In this document: in pieces, positions 6,939 through 7,821 of the stretch
How the letters are laid out: every line of letters starts with the position of its first letter
Numbering within the stretch: position 1 is the first letter of the stretch
Assembly (NCBI GenBank): GCA_027079895.1
Contig: JALWUZ010000132.1
Coordinates: 1 to 7,821 of the forward strand
From: Anaerolineae bacterium
GTDB lineage: Bacteria > Chloroflexota > Anaerolineae > B4-G1
Direction: 5' to 3'
Length of the DNA stretch: 7,821 nt
Program-made: the position numbers and the translations under genes
The notes under the pieces: generated by a model
The model's database searches: none
Seen by the model: the letters and a program-made list of their open reading frames with translations, nothing else
What the model was told of the DNA's origin: nothing

Positions 6939-7426
6939 TCGTTATCCTCCCGATTTTCGAGCAGGTGCCGCAGCCCCTGGATGGCACGCGGGGCGTCGGA
7001 GGGCAAGTCGCTGAACAGGAAATACTGCACCCGCTCTTCGTCGGGAGGGGTGAATTGTTCGCCGTACACCTCGGCGGCATATTCGAGCACTTCCTCCAAC
7101 GCGCTCCGATTGCCCTCTGCGCCGATTTCGAGCCGCCGGGGAATCCAGCGGTTTACCGCTCGCAGCAGCCGCCGGAGGGCCCGCATTCGGGGGTACATCG
7201 CCACCTCCGCCGTATCGTCGTCCATACCGGCGGTGGCCCTGGCGATCGCCTTGGCGCGGGCGACTCCCCAGGCCAGCAGCACTTTGGCGGCCTCGTCGTC
7301 CAGATTGGCGGTCAGCCCCTCGCTTTCGATGATGCTTTCGGCGGCCCGGCGCACGCGCTCCGGCGGCACGACGGGCTTCTTCTTTCTGGAAAACAGGCCC
7401 TTGAGCCAGGCCTTGAAACCGGACAT
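6935..7426 (-). CDS. Unrecognised 163-aa helical protein coupled to the PLD gene
   Basis: I do not recognise this protein. It has no signal peptide or membrane segment. The N-terminus (MSGFKAWLKGLFSRKKKP) looks like a short amphipathic helix followed by a basic patch, which could touch a membrane surface or nucleic acid. Residues 22-66 and 73-96 are predicted by eye to be helical, Ala/Arg/Leu-rich and acid-punctuated (GMDDDTAEV at 67-75). A Glu-rich helix follows at about 107-121, then QYFLFSDLPSDAPRA and a charged tail. It has no cysteine and no obvious catalytic motif. The start is strongly supported by AAGGAGGT at 7431-7438, four bases upstream, and by a promoter just beyond. Its stop overlaps the PLD start by four bases, so the two are likely made together and may work together. 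Real coding is supported by the ribosome binding site, coupling and normal composition. Confidence 0.85.
   Translation of the reverse strand: MSGFKAWLKGLFSRKKKPVVPPERVRRAAESIIESEGLTANLDDEAAKVLLAWGVARAKAIARATAGMDDDTAEVAMYPRMRALRRLLRAVNRWIPRRLEIGAEGNRSALEEVLEYAAEVYGEQFTPPDEERVQYFLFSDLPSDAPRAIQGLRHLLENREDNE
6945..6951 (-). promoter_or_regulatory. Ribosome binding site of the PLD gene
   Basis: GGGAGGA lies six bases upstream of the ATG at 6938, within the last codons of the preceding gene. It decides the start: the internal Met21 (ATG at 6878), which would give a shorter and more classic signal peptide, has only a weak AGCAGG upstream. Confidence 0.75.
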
Positions 7427-7430
7427 AGCG

Positions 7431-7438
7431 ACCTCCTT
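7431..7438 (-). promoter_or_regulatory. Perfect Shine-Dalgarno of the 163-aa gene
   Basis: AAGGAGGT, fully complementary to the conserved 16S rRNA 3' end, sits four bases before the ATG at 7426. It is the strongest ribosome binding site in the window and suggests efficient translation of the first gene of the unit. Confidence 0.8.
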
Positions 7439-7458
7439 ATCTTTTTCGTGACAGAGGA

Positions 7459-7487
7459 ATTATGCCCGCGATTGGGAATCTTGTCAA
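7459..7487 (-). promoter_or_regulatory. Near-consensus sigma-70-type promoter for the 163-aa/PLD unit
   Basis: Reading the minus strand, TTGACA (7487-7482, a perfect -35) is followed by exactly 17 bases and CATAAT (7464-7459, five of six matches to the -10 consensus). An A-tract (AAAAA then TT) abuts the -35, as an UP-element might, and touches the end of the TPR gene. Transcription would start near 7452, giving a leader of about 26 bases that holds the AAGGAGGT site. The 67-bp gap is clearly more AT-rich than its surroundings. No terminator for the TPR gene is seen in it. With no other promoter evident downstream, this one might also feed the enzyme, transporter and kinase genes. Confidence 0.75.
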
Positions 7488-7493
7488 TTTTTC

Positions 7494-7821
7494 TCACTCC
7501 CCCAGCCCCAGATTGCCCCCCTCCGTCATCTGGATGAGGGCCGCGCGGCGGGTGCGGGCCAGTGCTTCCAGCGTCCTGTCACCGGCTTGCTGCGCCAGCG
7601 TCGCCGCCCGCTCCAGGTCGGACAGGGCGGCGGGGTAGTCCTCCACTTGGGCGGCGGCGATGCCGCGCAGATAGTACCCCCATCCCGAACGAGGAGCCAG
7701 CGCGATCACCCGCTCCGCGTCGGCGGAGGCGGCCTCGGCGTCGCCCGCGCGGAGATAGGTCAGGCCCCGTTCCAACAGGAAATCCTCCTCCTGCTCGTAG
7801 AGGGGACGGGCCGCGTCGAAG
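7494..7821 (-). CDS. TPR-repeat protein, C-terminal part (runs off the window)
   Basis: The frame is open from the window edge to the TGA at 7494-7496 and shows the last 108 residues of a longer protein. Two tetratricopeptide-like helix pairs are visible. One runs from about LLERGLTYLRAGD through SADAERVIALAP. The next runs from GWGYYLRGIAAAQVEDYPAALSDLERA, with the typical G/A-Y/L-A spacing and a terminal proline on the first. A third helical stretch (DRTLEALARTRRAAL) and a short Gly-rich tail follow. A TTG at 7775 could serve as a start, but it would begin inside the first TPR helix, and the repeat pattern continues upstream without a stop, so the true start lies outside. TPRs are protein-protein interaction scaffolds; the partner and the rest of the protein are not visible. 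It is separated from the next gene by a promoter. Confidence 0.85.
   Translation of the reverse strand, partial: FDAARPLYEQEEDFLLERGLTYLRAGDAEAASADAERVIALAPRSGWGYYLRGIAAAQVEDYPAALSDLERAATLAQQAGDRTLEALARTRRAALIQMTEGGNLGLGE

Noticed and set aside
7494..7775. A complete 93-aa protein starting at TTG 7775
   Set aside because: The TTG falls inside a TPR helix, and the same frame continues open with TPR-like residues to the window edge, so this is the end of a larger gene.

Overview
The window is GC-rich, and every supported gene lies on the minus strand, so transcription runs from position 7821 towards position 1. The large 7TM/PAS/GAF sensor kinase, the TPR protein, the PLD-like surface protein and the G/C-strand-asymmetric intergenic repeat together suggest an environmental Chloroflexota (Anaerolineae-like) genome. 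That placement is inference: no rRNA or marker gene is present.

In the direction of transcription, the window opens with the C-terminal end of a TPR protein (7821-7494) that runs off the edge. A short AT-rich gap (7493-7427) follows. It carries a near-consensus sigma-70-type promoter (TTGACA, 17-bp spacer, CATAAT) and a perfect AAGGAGGT ribosome binding site. These lead into a two-gene unit whose stop and start overlap as ATGA: a 163-aa helical protein I do not recognise, and a membrane-anchored protein with two HKD motifs of the phospholipase D superfamily. Between the PLD gene and the next gene is a C-rich array (5616-5754). It consists of 18 short units ending in ACYTG at 7-8 bp spacing, arranged in a ~31-bp higher-order repeat, and it reaches into the PLD stop codon.

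After the array comes a tightly coupled pair with TGATG overlap. The first gene encodes an ornithine cyclodeaminase/mu-crystallin family NAD(P)-dependent enzyme that appears to lack the catalytic Asp of true ornithine cyclodeaminase. The second encodes a 10-TM EamA/DMT-family transporter. The enzyme/exporter pairing suggests handling of an amino or imino acid. A 57-bp gap with a strong GC hairpin then leads to a ~1220-aa membrane sensor histidine kinase (7TM-PAS-GAF-GAF-GAF-PAS-HisKA-HATPase) that ends 18 bp before the window edge. No receiver protein is visible.

No RNA gene, insertion sequence, CRISPR array, phage gene or recognised defence system is present. The least explained items are the octamer array, the unrecognised gene coupled to the PLD protein, and the atypical mu-crystallin family enzyme paired with a transporter.
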